A program made the position numbers and the translations under genes. The notes beneath the pieces are model-generated. The model did no database searches, had not been told where the DNA came from, and worked only from the letters and a program-made list of their open reading frames with translations. 64,000 nt of DNA from Candidatus Parvarchaeota archaeon (GTDB lineage: Archaea > Nanobdellota > Nanobdellia > WJKC01), in NCBI GenBank assembly GCA_030615175.1, contig JAUWZX010000002.1:86114-150113 (forward strand). The letters are read 5' to 3'. Below, piece by piece: positions 1-7,122 of the stretch (the stretch's first letter is position 1; the number at the start of each line of letters is the position of its first letter).

Positions 1-2
1 CG

Positions 3-254
3 CGATTAAAAATAATTGAGATATTAATTAACGGTGAGCGATGCGTTTGCGAAATACACCCAAGAATTAATGTAACTCAATCAACTACTTCAACTCATTT
101 AAGCAGGTTAGAAGATGCCGGCATTATTAAGTCAAGAAGGGAAGGTAAAAAAGTATTCTATCACATCAATGATGTACGAGTCATTAATGTCCTCAGAGCC
201 TTAGGCAATAAGAAAGCAATTAAGAAAAATATAGAGCGATGCTGCATTGGTTAG
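3..254 (+). CDS. ArsR-family HTH regulator (5'-truncated by window edge)
   Basis: The first 83 readable codons run without a stop from the left edge to TAG at 252-254, and the real start lies outside the window. The translation reads as the DNA-binding half of an ArsR/SmtB winged helix: a CVCEI segment at the usual metal-site position (ELCVCDL in ArsR), a recognition helix with TQSTTSTHLSRLEDAGII, then a wing with REGKKVFYHI. A Cys-Cys pair sits three residues before the end. The family represses metal or redox genes and releases DNA on metal binding; the cysteines make a thiol/metal sensor plausible, but the ligand is unknown. No target is visible downstream, because the next gene is on the other strand. 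Confidence 0.8.
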   Translation, partial: RLKIIEILINGERCVCEIHPRINVTQSTTSTHLSRLEDAGIIKSRREGKKVFYHINDVRVINVLRALGNKKAIKKNIERCCIG

Positions 255-390
255 TAATGTATTACTGGCTCTGGTTCTATTAAGTCAATAAAGCAGTGAC
301 CAAGACATTCCCTCTTACCATTAATTAATCGCTTATTTATTCCCTGTTTGTAAACTTCAAGTTCACTAAACGAATAACTTAATTCATTAA

Positions 391-1173
391 TTATTCTAAA
401 TCTTTTTGCAATAGAGAGATGGCATTATTATAAAGAATATCTTCTTTAATTTCTTCTTTTATATTTGCATACGTAACTTGAGCTATATACCACTTTAATG
501 ATGTTTCAGATGTTCTATAATCAGAGCCGTATAACATTCTTTTACCAAGTCGTGCTTTCACTAATTGTTCAATCCTATGTGGTCCAGGACCATATGAAGT
601 TTCACAATATAAATTCTTATTCTTTGACAGTGCTTGTAACCTATCTATCATTTCAAAATCATTATCTTCTTTTAAGTGAGCCATTACAAACTTGCCTTTA
701 GGATATCTTGATGCTAACTCTCCTATTGGCTTAACTTTAGCACCCCAACCAGAGTGAATCATAATAATTTTTCCTTGTTCAACTGCCTGTTCTACGTAAG
801 ACTCAATTCTACTATAATAATCAGGCGTTACGTTATCAAATACTGGTATAAACTTTATTATATCAACTTTTGATATGAAGTCACTCAAATTATCACTTTC
901 TGGACTAAACCAAGGTGCAGGAATTATTTTATCGCATCCTTTTACTTGATCTAAGAATTCTTCATTAATTTTATCAAGTTTCTTCAAGAAATTATTAATA
1001 AATTCTTTTGGCTTCTCAGGTGTCCTTATGAACTCAAGTATTTCTTTAAATCCATAAGGGCCTAAATTGTATGGAATCACAATTGCTTTTTCAATATTAT
1101 TCTTATTTAATACTTTAAGAAATTTGTCTAAGTCAATCGCTAAATGTGTATGGAAATCAATAATTTTTTGCAT
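391..1173 (-). CDS. Metal-dependent amidohydrolase (amidohydrolase_2-like)
   Basis: The 260-residue protein starts with a DFHTH metal motif (H8, H10) and continues with IHSGWG (H140), AHLKED (H166) and YGSD (D218). This is the ordered His/His/His/Asp set of the TIM-barrel amidohydrolase_2 group (decarboxylases, lactonases and related hydrolases). The Lys typical of carboxylated binuclear enzymes is not obvious. The start is an ATG with an AT-rich TATA-like box about 29 nt upstream (1197-1208), consistent with a leaderless message. It stands alone between the ArsR tail and a divergent gene. The substrate cannot be read from the sequence; TatD-like DNases are a less likely alternative. Confidence 0.75.
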   Translation of the reverse strand: MQKIIDFHTHLAIDLDKFLKVLNKNNIEKAIVIPYNLGPYGFKEILEFIRTPEKPKEFINNFLKKLDKINEEFLDQVKGCDKIIPAPWFSPESDNLSDFISKVDIIKFIPVFDNVTPDYYSRIESYVEQAVEQGKIIMIHSGWGAKVKPIGELASRYPKGKFVMAHLKEDNDFEMIDRLQALSKNKNLYCETSYGPGPHRIEQLVKARLGKRMLYGSDYRTSETSLKWYIAQVTYANIKEEIKEDILYNNAISLLQKDLE

Positions 1174-1258
1174 AAATTTTTAATTCACTAATTAATATTT
1201 AAATATTTAACTATTTTACTTAAAAAAGATTAAAAACCTTTAAGGTGTCCAATAAATT

Positions 1259-2026
1259 GTGGAAAAAAAGAAAACAAACAAGGCAATACTAATACTCATT
1301 CCAGTGATTATAATCGCGGTAATAATAATCATTGTGTTTGTAAGTGGTTTAGGCGCGCCAAGCACGACAAACGGAATTCAGACAAGTTATGAATTAATAA
1401 ATAAAAGCAAACTAAATGTAGAAGGATTTGAATTATCAGCCTTTGACGCGCTAATGGGAGGAGTAATGATACTAAACTATTACGGGTACGGACTAGACAC
1501 ACTAGAATTATTTGTAGTGGAACCAATAGTACGAGGAGACATAGGAGCACTCAATATAGTAATGGGATTAAATGAAATAGACATGCTAGACAAAATGATG
1601 ATGGGATTATCAAAAGAATATAACTTAGCATACTTAGTAAGATACGCATTATATTTAGGACACGCAGAAGAAATAATGGCACTAGAAGAACAAGTAATAA
1701 CCATGGAAGAATATGAAATTGAAGTACTCAAACTAATAACTAATAAAGTAACAATATTCGAAAACAGCACTCAAGCACTAAACAAATTAAAAGAATTAAT
1801 AAGAAATGACACGCCAGTAATAGCATTAATAGACCATGGCAAAAAATACGTCGTAGTAACAGGATATGATAAAGACAATATATACGTAAACGACCCCGAA
1901 CCAGGAATGAGTGAAAGAACAATAACAATCAATGACTTCATAAATGAATGGGATGTATCAGAACAATCAACAGATGAAGACGAGATATTCCCAAGCGATT
2001 ACGGAATGATATGGTTTACTAGATAA
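1259..2026 (+). CDS. Membrane-anchored C39-fold protein lacking catalytic Cys and His
   Basis: A GTG start fits a TATA-like AT run about 28 nt upstream. Residues 9-32 form one strongly hydrophobic segment, so the rest (about 220 residues) is probably outside the membrane. The end looks like a peptidase C39_2 domain: a helix with ALMGGVMILNYYGYGLDTLEL, and near the end KKYVVVTGYDKDNIYVNDP, the family's HYVVVTGYD...NDP strand pair. At the place of the catalytic Cys there is D63, and at the place of the His there is K196, so it should be inactive as a protease. It could bind peptides, act as an immunity or adaptor protein, or be a decayed enzyme. A second, intact C39-type protein lies at 5041-5604. 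Confidence 0.6.
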   Translation: MEKKKTNKAILILIPVIIIAVIIIIVFVSGLGAPSTTNGIQTSYELINKSKLNVEGFELSAFDALMGGVMILNYYGYGLDTLELFVVEPIVRGDIGALNIVMGLNEIDMLDKMMMGLSKEYNLAYLVRYALYLGHAEEIMALEEQVITMEEYEIEVLKLITNKVTIFENSTQALNKLKELIRNDTPVIALIDHGKKYVVVTGYDKDNIYVNDPEPGMSERTITINDFINEWDVSEQSTDEDEIFPSDYGMIWFTR

Positions 2027-2163
2027 TTACTCAATTATAGTCGTTTATTCATAAGTTTAAGTTGATAAAAATCTTTTGAAAAAACTGTCAGAGCTTTTCT
2101 CACCACAATAAAACTTATTAAAAACTGTATGTTATAGATAAAATAAGAAGGATTGTGTGTTTG

Positions 2164-2826
2164 ATGGTTGGAGAAAATTTTCCGATAAAAGCGGTGGTGT
2201 TTGATTTTAATGGGGTTCTAGATAACATGAACGCTGAGAGGTTGAATGCTCTTAGGGATGTTTTACAGCGGGTCGGTGATTTTGAGGGTCGTGCCGGCGA
2301 AGTTTTGGTAGATATTGAGATGATTGATAGGTACCATTCTACTGATTCAATGAGGAATATTGTTACTAGAGCGTTAGCCAAGTTTTTCAAGAAAAATGAT
2401 GTTCATGGTTTTGACCCAAAGAAGATGGCGGGATTGTACGCGAAGAAGAGGAAAAAATATAGGAAATCTTGTGATGGGTTGAAAAGCGTTTTGAAGTACT
2501 TAAGGAGCAAGGGTATGAAGTTGTTCATCGTATCTCATTCGAAAAAGGCTGATATTACAGGTATGTTTAGTAAACAAGGGATTTCTGAGAATTTCTTTGA
2601 AAAAATATATTCGACGCAGGAATTAAGGTTAAAAAAACCGAGTACGGAGATTCTTAATGAAATGATGAGTGAGAACGGTCTTAAAGCGGGTGAGTGCGTG
2701 TTTATTGGTGATAGCGTGGTAGAAGATTTGTTGCCAGCGAAGGTGGTTGGGATGAGAACAGTATTGGTTTCCGAGTTCGTTGACGAGTTCATCACCAGTT
2801 TACGCGATGTCAAAAAAATAATTTGA
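2164..2826 (+). CDS. HAD-superfamily hydrolase
   Basis: The 220-residue reading from ATG 2164 (a GTG at 2155 is an alternative) has the four HAD motifs: VVFDFNGVL with nucleophile D14, FIVSHS with S124, a Lys pair at 157-158 in RLKKPS, and FIGDSVVED at 180-188. The cap is helical and inserted after motif I, as in subclass I. The position two residues after the nucleophile is Asn (DFN) instead of the usual phosphatase Asp, which suggests a weak or altered acid-base step. Base use is richer in G and T at third positions than in the flanking genes by eye. It precedes the RiPP-like locus on the same strand, but a link is only inferred. Substrate unknown. Confidence 0.75.
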   Translation: MVGENFPIKAVVFDFNGVLDNMNAERLNALRDVLQRVGDFEGRAGEVLVDIEMIDRYHSTDSMRNIVTRALAKFFKKNDVHGFDPKKMAGLYAKKRKKYRKSCDGLKSVLKYLRSKGMKLFIVSHSKKADITGMFSKQGISENFFEKIYSTQELRLKKPSTEILNEMMSENGLKAGECVFIGDSVVEDLLPAKVVGMRTVLVSEFVDEFITSLRDVKKII

Positions 2827-2881
2827 CAACCTAACTAGTGTTCTAAGTAAAGATAAAAAACGCGGCGAGACATTATATTGT

Positions 2882-2976
2882 TAATCTTATAAAAGTGATA
2901 ATTTTCTCTAAGACATAATGGAAAACAATAATCTTAATAAAAGCGATAATTCTCTCTAAGACATAATGGAAAACAA
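2882..2976 (+). repeat. Tandem duplication of promoter plus start codon
   Basis: Two adjacent copies of a 47-48 bp unit, 2882-2928 and 2929-2976, differ at only a few positions. Each holds a TATA-like box (about 2886-2894 and 2935-2943), a C/T-rich stretch with CTCTAAGACATA, and an ATG with the same first codons (2918 and 2966). In both copies the ATG lies 27-28 nt after the TATA centre, the spacing of a leaderless archaeal start. The first ATG opens only a 13-codon frame; the second opens the 42-residue peptide gene. The remaining 2827-2881 shows nothing recognisable. Confidence 0.8.
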
Positions 2977-3094
2977 AAAAGAGGAAAAGGAATCTTGTAG
3001 CCCCCAACCCAAAGAAAAAATCAGTTTCACTGTAAAACTGGAACAAAATGATTCAGTTGGTTTTGATGGTTGTGGAGTACACACACATAAATAA
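2966..3094 (+). CDS. Small Cys-containing peptide, candidate RiPP precursor
   Basis: A 42-residue open frame with a well-placed promoter (TATA centre about 27 nt before ATG) sits 32 bp before a radical SAM/SPASM gene on the same strand. The first half is charged and leader-like (MENKKEEKES, then C11), and the middle is ISFTVKLEQND. The end carries a Gly/Cys/His-rich core-like stretch, VGFDGCGVHTHK, with C36. Length, position and split composition match precursors of SPASM-modified peptides; no double-Gly leader site is visible. An AGCCCCC run at 2999-3005 is complementary to GGGGGCT at 3106-3112 just before the next gene's ribosome site, so the transcript could fold around this gene. Function is inferred from context; chance ORF status is not excluded. 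Confidence 0.6.
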   Translation: MENKKEEKESCSPQPKEKISFTVKLEQNDSVGFDGCGVHTHK

Positions 3095-3117
3095 AAACTA
3101 AGTCAGGGGGCTTTAAA

Positions 3118-3126
3118 AGAGGGGAA
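3118..3126 (+). promoter_or_regulatory. Shine-Dalgarno site of radical SAM/SPASM gene
   Basis: GAGGGG ends two bases before the purine-rich spacer of ATG 3127. This is one of the few strong Shine-Dalgarno motifs in a window where most genes look leaderless. It indicates that the maturase is translated as an inner gene of a transcript beginning at the small peptide gene, and supports ATG 3127 as the start. Confidence 0.65.
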
Positions 3127-4464
3127 ATGGATTCTGCTTGGATTAGTTATGATTACGAAAAAATTGGTGCTGTAAAGAATTTTCCTCTAACAGTCAAAGG
3201 TCAGAAATTCTTTTTAATACTGAACCCGGATACGGCTTCTTGGATGATTCTGACGAGTAAAGAATACGAAAACTACCAAAAAAATAAGTTTAAGGGCGTT
3301 GACTGGGAACCTTTGTTTTTGAGAAAGCTTGCGAGAAGAAAAACAGGGGAAGTAGTCGGTTTTGATTTCCCAAAACCTGCTGAGTACCCAAGTGTTGTAG
3401 TTGTTAATATAACAACGAAGTGTAATATGCATTGCAAATACTGTTTTATGAATTGTGGGGACTTTCAAGGTGAGGACATGACAACCAGTGTTATAAAAGA
3501 AATGGTAAAGCAAATGTCTGAGATGCCACAGGTAAAACAGGTAACTCTTGAATTCCAAGGAGGAGAAGCACTTTGTAATCTGAATGGCATTAAAAAATGT
3601 ATAGAGTTTGCAGAAAATGCCTCAAAAAAAAAGGGTATGAAGTTTAAGTATAGGATAGAAACAAATGGAACAATAGTCAATGATGAAGTTATAGAACTCT
3701 TCAGAAGATATGAGATTGAACTGGGAATAAGCTTGGATGGCCCCGAAGAAATCCATGACAAAGCTAGGGTTTACCCAAACGGGAAAGGAACTCATAATGA
3801 TATAATGCTAAATCTTGATACTTTAAGAAAAGCTGGGATTGATAATACTGGCTCGGTTTGCACCATTGGAACACACAATGTTGATTTCCCTGAAGAAATC
3901 GTTGATTTTTTCTCAAAAAATAACATACCCTTCAAACCAAGGCCGGTCAATATTCTTGGTCGTGCAATAAAAAATAATATGGCTCCAGATCCTAATAAAT
4001 GGTTTGAAGCTTATAGAACACTTTACTATAAAAGTAAAGAGAAGAATATTGAAAACTTTTCAGTACACATCTTTGAAGAGAATACTTACTCGCCCATAAG
4101 GGATTACATCTGCTTAAGGTCTCCTTGTGGCGCGGCTAGAGAACTAATTTCCATAAATCCTAACGGTGATGTTTACCCTTGCGATGGGTTCAAGGGGGTT
4201 GAAGAGTTTAAGATGGGTAATATAATGAAGGAGAAGATTGTTGATATGCTCAACAAACAAGAAGTTCGGAAACTTCGCAACAGAACGTGGAGAGATATCC
4301 CTAAATGCAAAAACTGTATGTTCCACTCTATGTGTGGGTCTTGTAATTACTCGTGTTACGGCGCTTTTGGGGACATATACAGAGAAGACCCGCAATGTGC
4401 TGCAAGAAAAAAAATATTTGTATTCCTTATAAAGGAATGGATAAGAAATAACATGGTGAAGTGA
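3127..4464 (+). CDS. Radical SAM/SPASM peptide-modifying enzyme (putative maturase)
   Basis: The 445-residue protein has three parts. Residues 1-85 form a small N-terminal domain (FFLILNPDTASWMILT) that might bind the precursor. Residues 90-310 form the radical SAM barrel with C99-X3-C103-X2-C106, a GGEAL motif at 145-149, an ETNG strand near 178-181 and SLDG at 202-205. Residues 329-424 form a SPASM region: C334...G347-X4-C352, C394-X2-C397-X5-C403-X2-C406-X3-C410 and C424, enough to hold two auxiliary Fe-S clusters. SPASM enzymes of this shape crosslink ribosomal peptides (thioether or C-C bonds) or activate sulfatases. With a small Cys peptide just upstream and a protease nearby, peptide maturation is most likely. 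The chemistry is unknown, and sulfatase activation is less likely because no sulfatase is present. Confidence 0.85.
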   Translation: MDSAWISYDYEKIGAVKNFPLTVKGQKFFLILNPDTASWMILTSKEYENYQKNKFKGVDWEPLFLRKLARRKTGEVVGFDFPKPAEYPSVVVVNITTKCNMHCKYCFMNCGDFQGEDMTTSVIKEMVKQMSEMPQVKQVTLEFQGGEALCNLNGIKKCIEFAENASKKKGMKFKYRIETNGTIVNDEVIELFRRYEIELGISLDGPEEIHDKARVYPNGKGTHNDIMLNLDTLRKAGIDNTGSVCTIGTHNVDFPEEIVDFFSKNNIPFKPRPVNILGRAIKNNMAPDPNKWFEAYRTLYYKSKEKNIENFSVHIFEENTYSPIRDYICLRSPCGAARELISINPNGDVYPCDGFKGVEEFKMGNIMKEKIVDMLNKQEVRKLRNRTWRDIPKCKNCMFHSMCGSCNYSCYGAFGDIYREDPQCAARKKIFVFLIKEWIRNNMVK

Positions 4465-5063
4465 AAAGTTACTTGATAAATATTGACGAATTGCTTGACA
4501 AGAACATCTGTTTTTACGGGCAGAGAGAATCAGGTAAAACCACTCTACTTAAAAAAATTGCTGATTCTTTTGAAGGTCCAGTAGTGGTGATAGATAGTGC
4601 AGTACAGCACCCTGATAAATCCTTATTGATAAAACTGCTTGACAGACCACACAAGTTCTTTGAGTCCCCTAGTAAAAACAGAATCTTAAATGAGAGTGAA
4701 TTGAAAGATAAGATGGATTCCTCTATGGAGGGTGTTTGGCCAGAGTTTTGTTTTGATGATTTAATGCTTTTTGATGTATCAAAATATCTGGAATCCAGCC
4801 ATCAATTGGGCTGGCCTGAAAGCGTTAAGGAGAGGAATTATTACAAAATCTTATCCAATCAAGTAATAGTGAAGGCTTGTCTTTTAAGCGATTACGATTT
4901 TGCCATAATCACTGACGAAATAGAGTTCACAGGATTTAGCTTTGATATACTAACTAAATTTAATGACAAGTTCAAACTTTTTTCTGCGGTTCATGATTTG
5001 TCAGGAGTATCGCCTGTTAGCGAGTTATATGACTACTTTTTCAGTCTCGAACCTTTGGTTTAA
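4461..5063 (+). CDS. P-loop NTPase of the RiPP-like locus
   Basis: A GTG start overlaps the maturase stop (GTGA), so translation is probably coupled. The 200-residue protein has a Walker A motif, GQRESGKTT, at residues 20-28 and a probable Walker B ending in D152-E153 within FAIITDE. The middle (60-130) is acidic and helical and resembles no family I can name. There is no membrane segment, so it is not an ABC exporter; it might power peptide handling, act as a GTP/ATP switch, or serve in self-protection. The last 23 bp overlap the 3' end of the convergent C39-type gene, and the two ends share coding sequence. Assignment to the same system rests on the coupling and position. Confidence 0.7.
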   Translation: MKSYLINIDELLDKNICFYGQRESGKTTLLKKIADSFEGPVVVIDSAVQHPDKSLLIKLLDRPHKFFESPSKNRILNESELKDKMDSSMEGVWPEFCFDDLMLFDVSKYLESSHQLGWPESVKERNYYKILSNQVIVKACLLSDYDFAIITDEIEFTGFSFDILTKFNDKFKLFSAVHDLSGVSPVSELYDYFFSLEPLV

Positions 5064-5604
5064 GGAATAACACCCACCCACCCCATTCTTCCAATGCCTT
5101 AAAGAATGATTCTTTTTTGATTTTTTCTTTTCTTATCACGTATTTCTTAGGGTTCATTATGGTATAATATCTATTAGAGATTTCTTTAAGTACAACGAAA
5201 TGGCCGCTTCCTTCTTTCTCGTTTATACCTTTTGAAGAGAGCGAAGCAATTACCGAGAACTCTTCTTTAATCATGGTTCTTAATAATTCCTCGTTGATTC
5301 TTTTAATTTTCAGAACTCCTCCACTCTTGATGAATCTTAAAATCGAGTTATAACCTTTTTTTTTAATTTTGCTCGGTTCAAAAATTATTTTTTCTCTTAA
5401 AAAGTCTTTTAGGTTGTGTTTGAACCCGGAGAACATTTTTTTACTATTCGTGATGATAAGAGTTTCAAATTTTTTTTGAATCGCGTTAAAACCTATATCC
5501 GTTATCCAGAAATTGTTATGACACTCATCTATTTTTAGTTTATACTTCTTAAAAACATATTTAAGACAGGAATCCCCACAGGACTCAGACCATTCTTTTT
5601 TCAT
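5041..5604 (-). CDS. Soluble C39-type cysteine protease (putative leader peptidase)
   Basis: The 187-residue protein is a minimal papain-fold C39-like domain with no membrane segment. ESCGDSCLKYVF at the N-terminus aligns with the ECGAACL motif of bacteriocin-processing peptidases, giving C9 as nucleophile. GSGHFVVLKEIS gives H135, and YYTIMNP gives N151, the usual His and Asp/Asn positions. C39 domains normally sit on ABC exporters and cut leaders of ribosomal peptides; a stand-alone copy next to a SPASM enzyme and a small peptide suggests leader removal. No double-Gly site is seen in the candidate substrate, so specificity would differ. It is convergent with, and overlaps by 23 bp, the P-loop gene. 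Confidence 0.72.
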   Translation of the reverse strand: MKKEWSESCGDSCLKYVFKKYKLKIDECHNNFWITDIGFNAIQKKFETLIITNSKKMFSGFKHNLKDFLREKIIFEPSKIKKKGYNSILRFIKSGGVLKIKRINEELLRTMIKEEFSVIASLSSKGINEKEGSGHFVVLKEISNRYYTIMNPKKYVIRKEKIKKESFFKALEEWGGWVLFLKPKVRD

Positions 5605-5753
5605 CCTTGAAAAATCAAATCCTTACGCTATTTTAAATATTTTTAGAATTGTTTGGTGATTTCCATTCATTAGAAATAGGCATAAATCACGGTAATACTT
5701 ACTCACATATGGCACACTTTTAATTTAAGGTTTGTTTTACTTGTTTTTTCTTC

Positions 5754-5985
5754 ATGAAACGTGATATTGTTTAAGCTTAGGCGTTGGTGTATAAGTAAAA
5801 AACGACAGGGTTGGCCTGTTGTCAAGATTTGCGCTCACGCGCAAATCCCAAGGAGAACATTCTATAACTGGTGGATTATTTATCAAAAAGAAGGTTATGA
5901 AAGATTAAAGATTAAGTCTCGCAAACCGCACACGATTCATAGAACTCCTGAAAAATGCCAATCCTTGAAGAAGCCACGCCATTAA
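5754..5985 (+). pseudogene. Remnant of a DDE transposase N-terminal HTH region
   Basis: An ATG at 5754 opens MKRDIV and stops at once. One base later, the frame from 5761 continues as KLRRWCISKKRQGWPVVKI, then IPRRTFYNWWIIYQKEGYERL and KSRKPHTIHRTPE. That is the helix-turn-helix plus 'RSRRP' linker typical of IS481/IS630-like transposases. So there is a frameshift near codon 7, and the catalytic DDE part is missing. A perfect 9-bp inverted repeat with a 4-base loop lies inside it at 5826-5847. The remnant separates the RiPP-like locus from a second radical SAM gene and marks the area as having received mobile DNA. The stretch 5605-5753 shows nothing else. Confidence 0.65.
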
Positions 5986-6161
5986 AGATTATTGCAACAA
6001 GAAAAGACTTCCCAGAAACCACATCAAAGAGGTCACCTGAACTTGATGATGTATTATTCACTAGCGGCATAAGAGAACTCAGTAATGAGTTAGCTAAACT
6101 AATAGTTGGCATCTCAGATACTAGAGCAGGAAAAATAATTATTAAAAATCCATTTAAATAG
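5955..6161 (+). CDS. Hypothetical 68-residue protein or gene tail
   Basis: This open frame starts within the end of the transposase remnant and runs to TAG 6159-6161. The product is moderately charged, ends in KIIIKNPFK and contains a Leu-rich helix (IRELSNELAKLIVGI). Codon choice resembles the rest of the genome. I recognise no family. It may be the 3' tail of a gene cut by the transposon event rather than a complete gene, because no promoter or ribosome site is clear at its ATG. Confidence 0.3.
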   Translation: MPILEEATPLKIIATRKDFPETTSKRSPELDDVLFTSGIRELSNELAKLIVGISDTRAGKIIIKNPFK

Positions 6162-6216
6162 TTAGGGCGTTTGTCCATAAGAGATAAATATGAATATTCA
6201 CCTTAAAGACTAATTA

Positions 6217-7122
6217 ATGCCTAAACTAATAACTGTTATTTTAAAAAACTTAAAAGACAGCATAATGTTTCATATTAATTCAAAGCCAGTTGTGGCTAAT
6301 TATGAAATTTCTGCTAACTGCAACCTTAGATGCTACGGCTCTGGATGTTACTTCTTCAAAGGAGATGGAAAATCAAAGTATAAAGACTTGTCCTTAGATG
6401 AGTGGTCTGAAAGATTCAAAACAGACAGGAAGAATGGAATCAACAAAGCATTCCTAACCGGGGGCGAGCCAATGCTTAGACAAGACGTTATCAAAGAAGC
6501 TTATAAAATATTCAATAGTAATATCCAGATGGTAACTAACGGCACCATCAAAGTGCCGCGCGAACGAGGTTACCCCCCTAACTATTTTGTTAGCATTGAT
6601 GGTAACAGAAAATGCCACAATAAGATAAGGGGTTTAAATATTTTTGACAAAATAATGAAAAATGTAAAAGGAGACAAACGTGTTTTGTTTGCGCCAGTGT
6701 TATCCAGATTAAACAAGGACCAAGTCTTCAACATAGTGGAAGAAACTATAAAAGCGGAAGTGAGAGGGGTTGTCTTCAGTTTCTTCACTCCTGGAAAAAA
6801 AGGCAGTGAATTAGTTCTGAAAGGCGCGGAATTAGATAAAGTCATTGATGATATACGAAAAGTAAAAAAGGATTATGGAAAGATTATTATGGTCAGTGAA
6901 AAAATGCTGGACATATTTAAGAATAAATCCCATGTCAAGAATTGTTATTTAAGAAAGAAGTGGGCGATTACTTATGACCCGGAAGGCAAAATTAAAATGC
7001 CCTGCGTGCTTGGAGAAGATGTAAAATGCAGTGAGTGCGGTTGTGTCGTACCAGTTATAATTGAAGGCATAAAGAAATTAGATTTGGAAACAATTCGTGC
7101 AGCAGTAAACATGGTTCATTAA
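6217..7122 (+). CDS. Radical SAM protein with atypical CX3CX4C motif
   Basis: The 301-residue protein has the AdoMet radical fold signals: NYEISANCNLRCYGSGC with C35, C39 and C44, then LTGGEP, TNGTIKVP and VSIDG strands. The cluster motif is CX3CX4C, two residues longer than the canonical CX3CX2C. Near the C-terminus are NCYLRKKW, YDPEGKIKMPC and KCSECGC, cysteines able to bind an auxiliary cluster as in SPASM/twitch proteins. It follows the transposase remnant and is convergent, with a 4-bp overlap, with the next gene. The substrate is unknown. It could belong to the peptide locus upstream or be independent, and the altered motif could be tolerated or reduce activity. Confidence 0.75.
   Translation: MPKLITVILKNLKDSIMFHINSKPVVANYEISANCNLRCYGSGCYFFKGDGKSKYKDLSLDEWSERFKTDRKNGINKAFLTGGEPMLRQDVIKEAYKIFNSNIQMVTNGTIKVPRERGYPPNYFVSIDGNRKCHNKIRGLNIFDKIMKNVKGDKRVLFAPVLSRLNKDQVFNIVEETIKAEVRGVVFSFFTPGKKGSELVLKGAELDKVIDDIRKVKKDYGKIIMVSEKMLDIFKNKSHVKNCYLRKKWAITYDPEGKIKMPCVLGEDVKCSECGCVVPVIIEGIKKLDLETIRAAVNMVH

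Noticed and set aside
2966..4464. Assignment of the peptide/SPASM pair to the His-Xaa-Ser (Hxs) system
   Set aside because: The peptide has HTH only once, not the HxS repeats, and HxsC/HxsD-like genes are absent.
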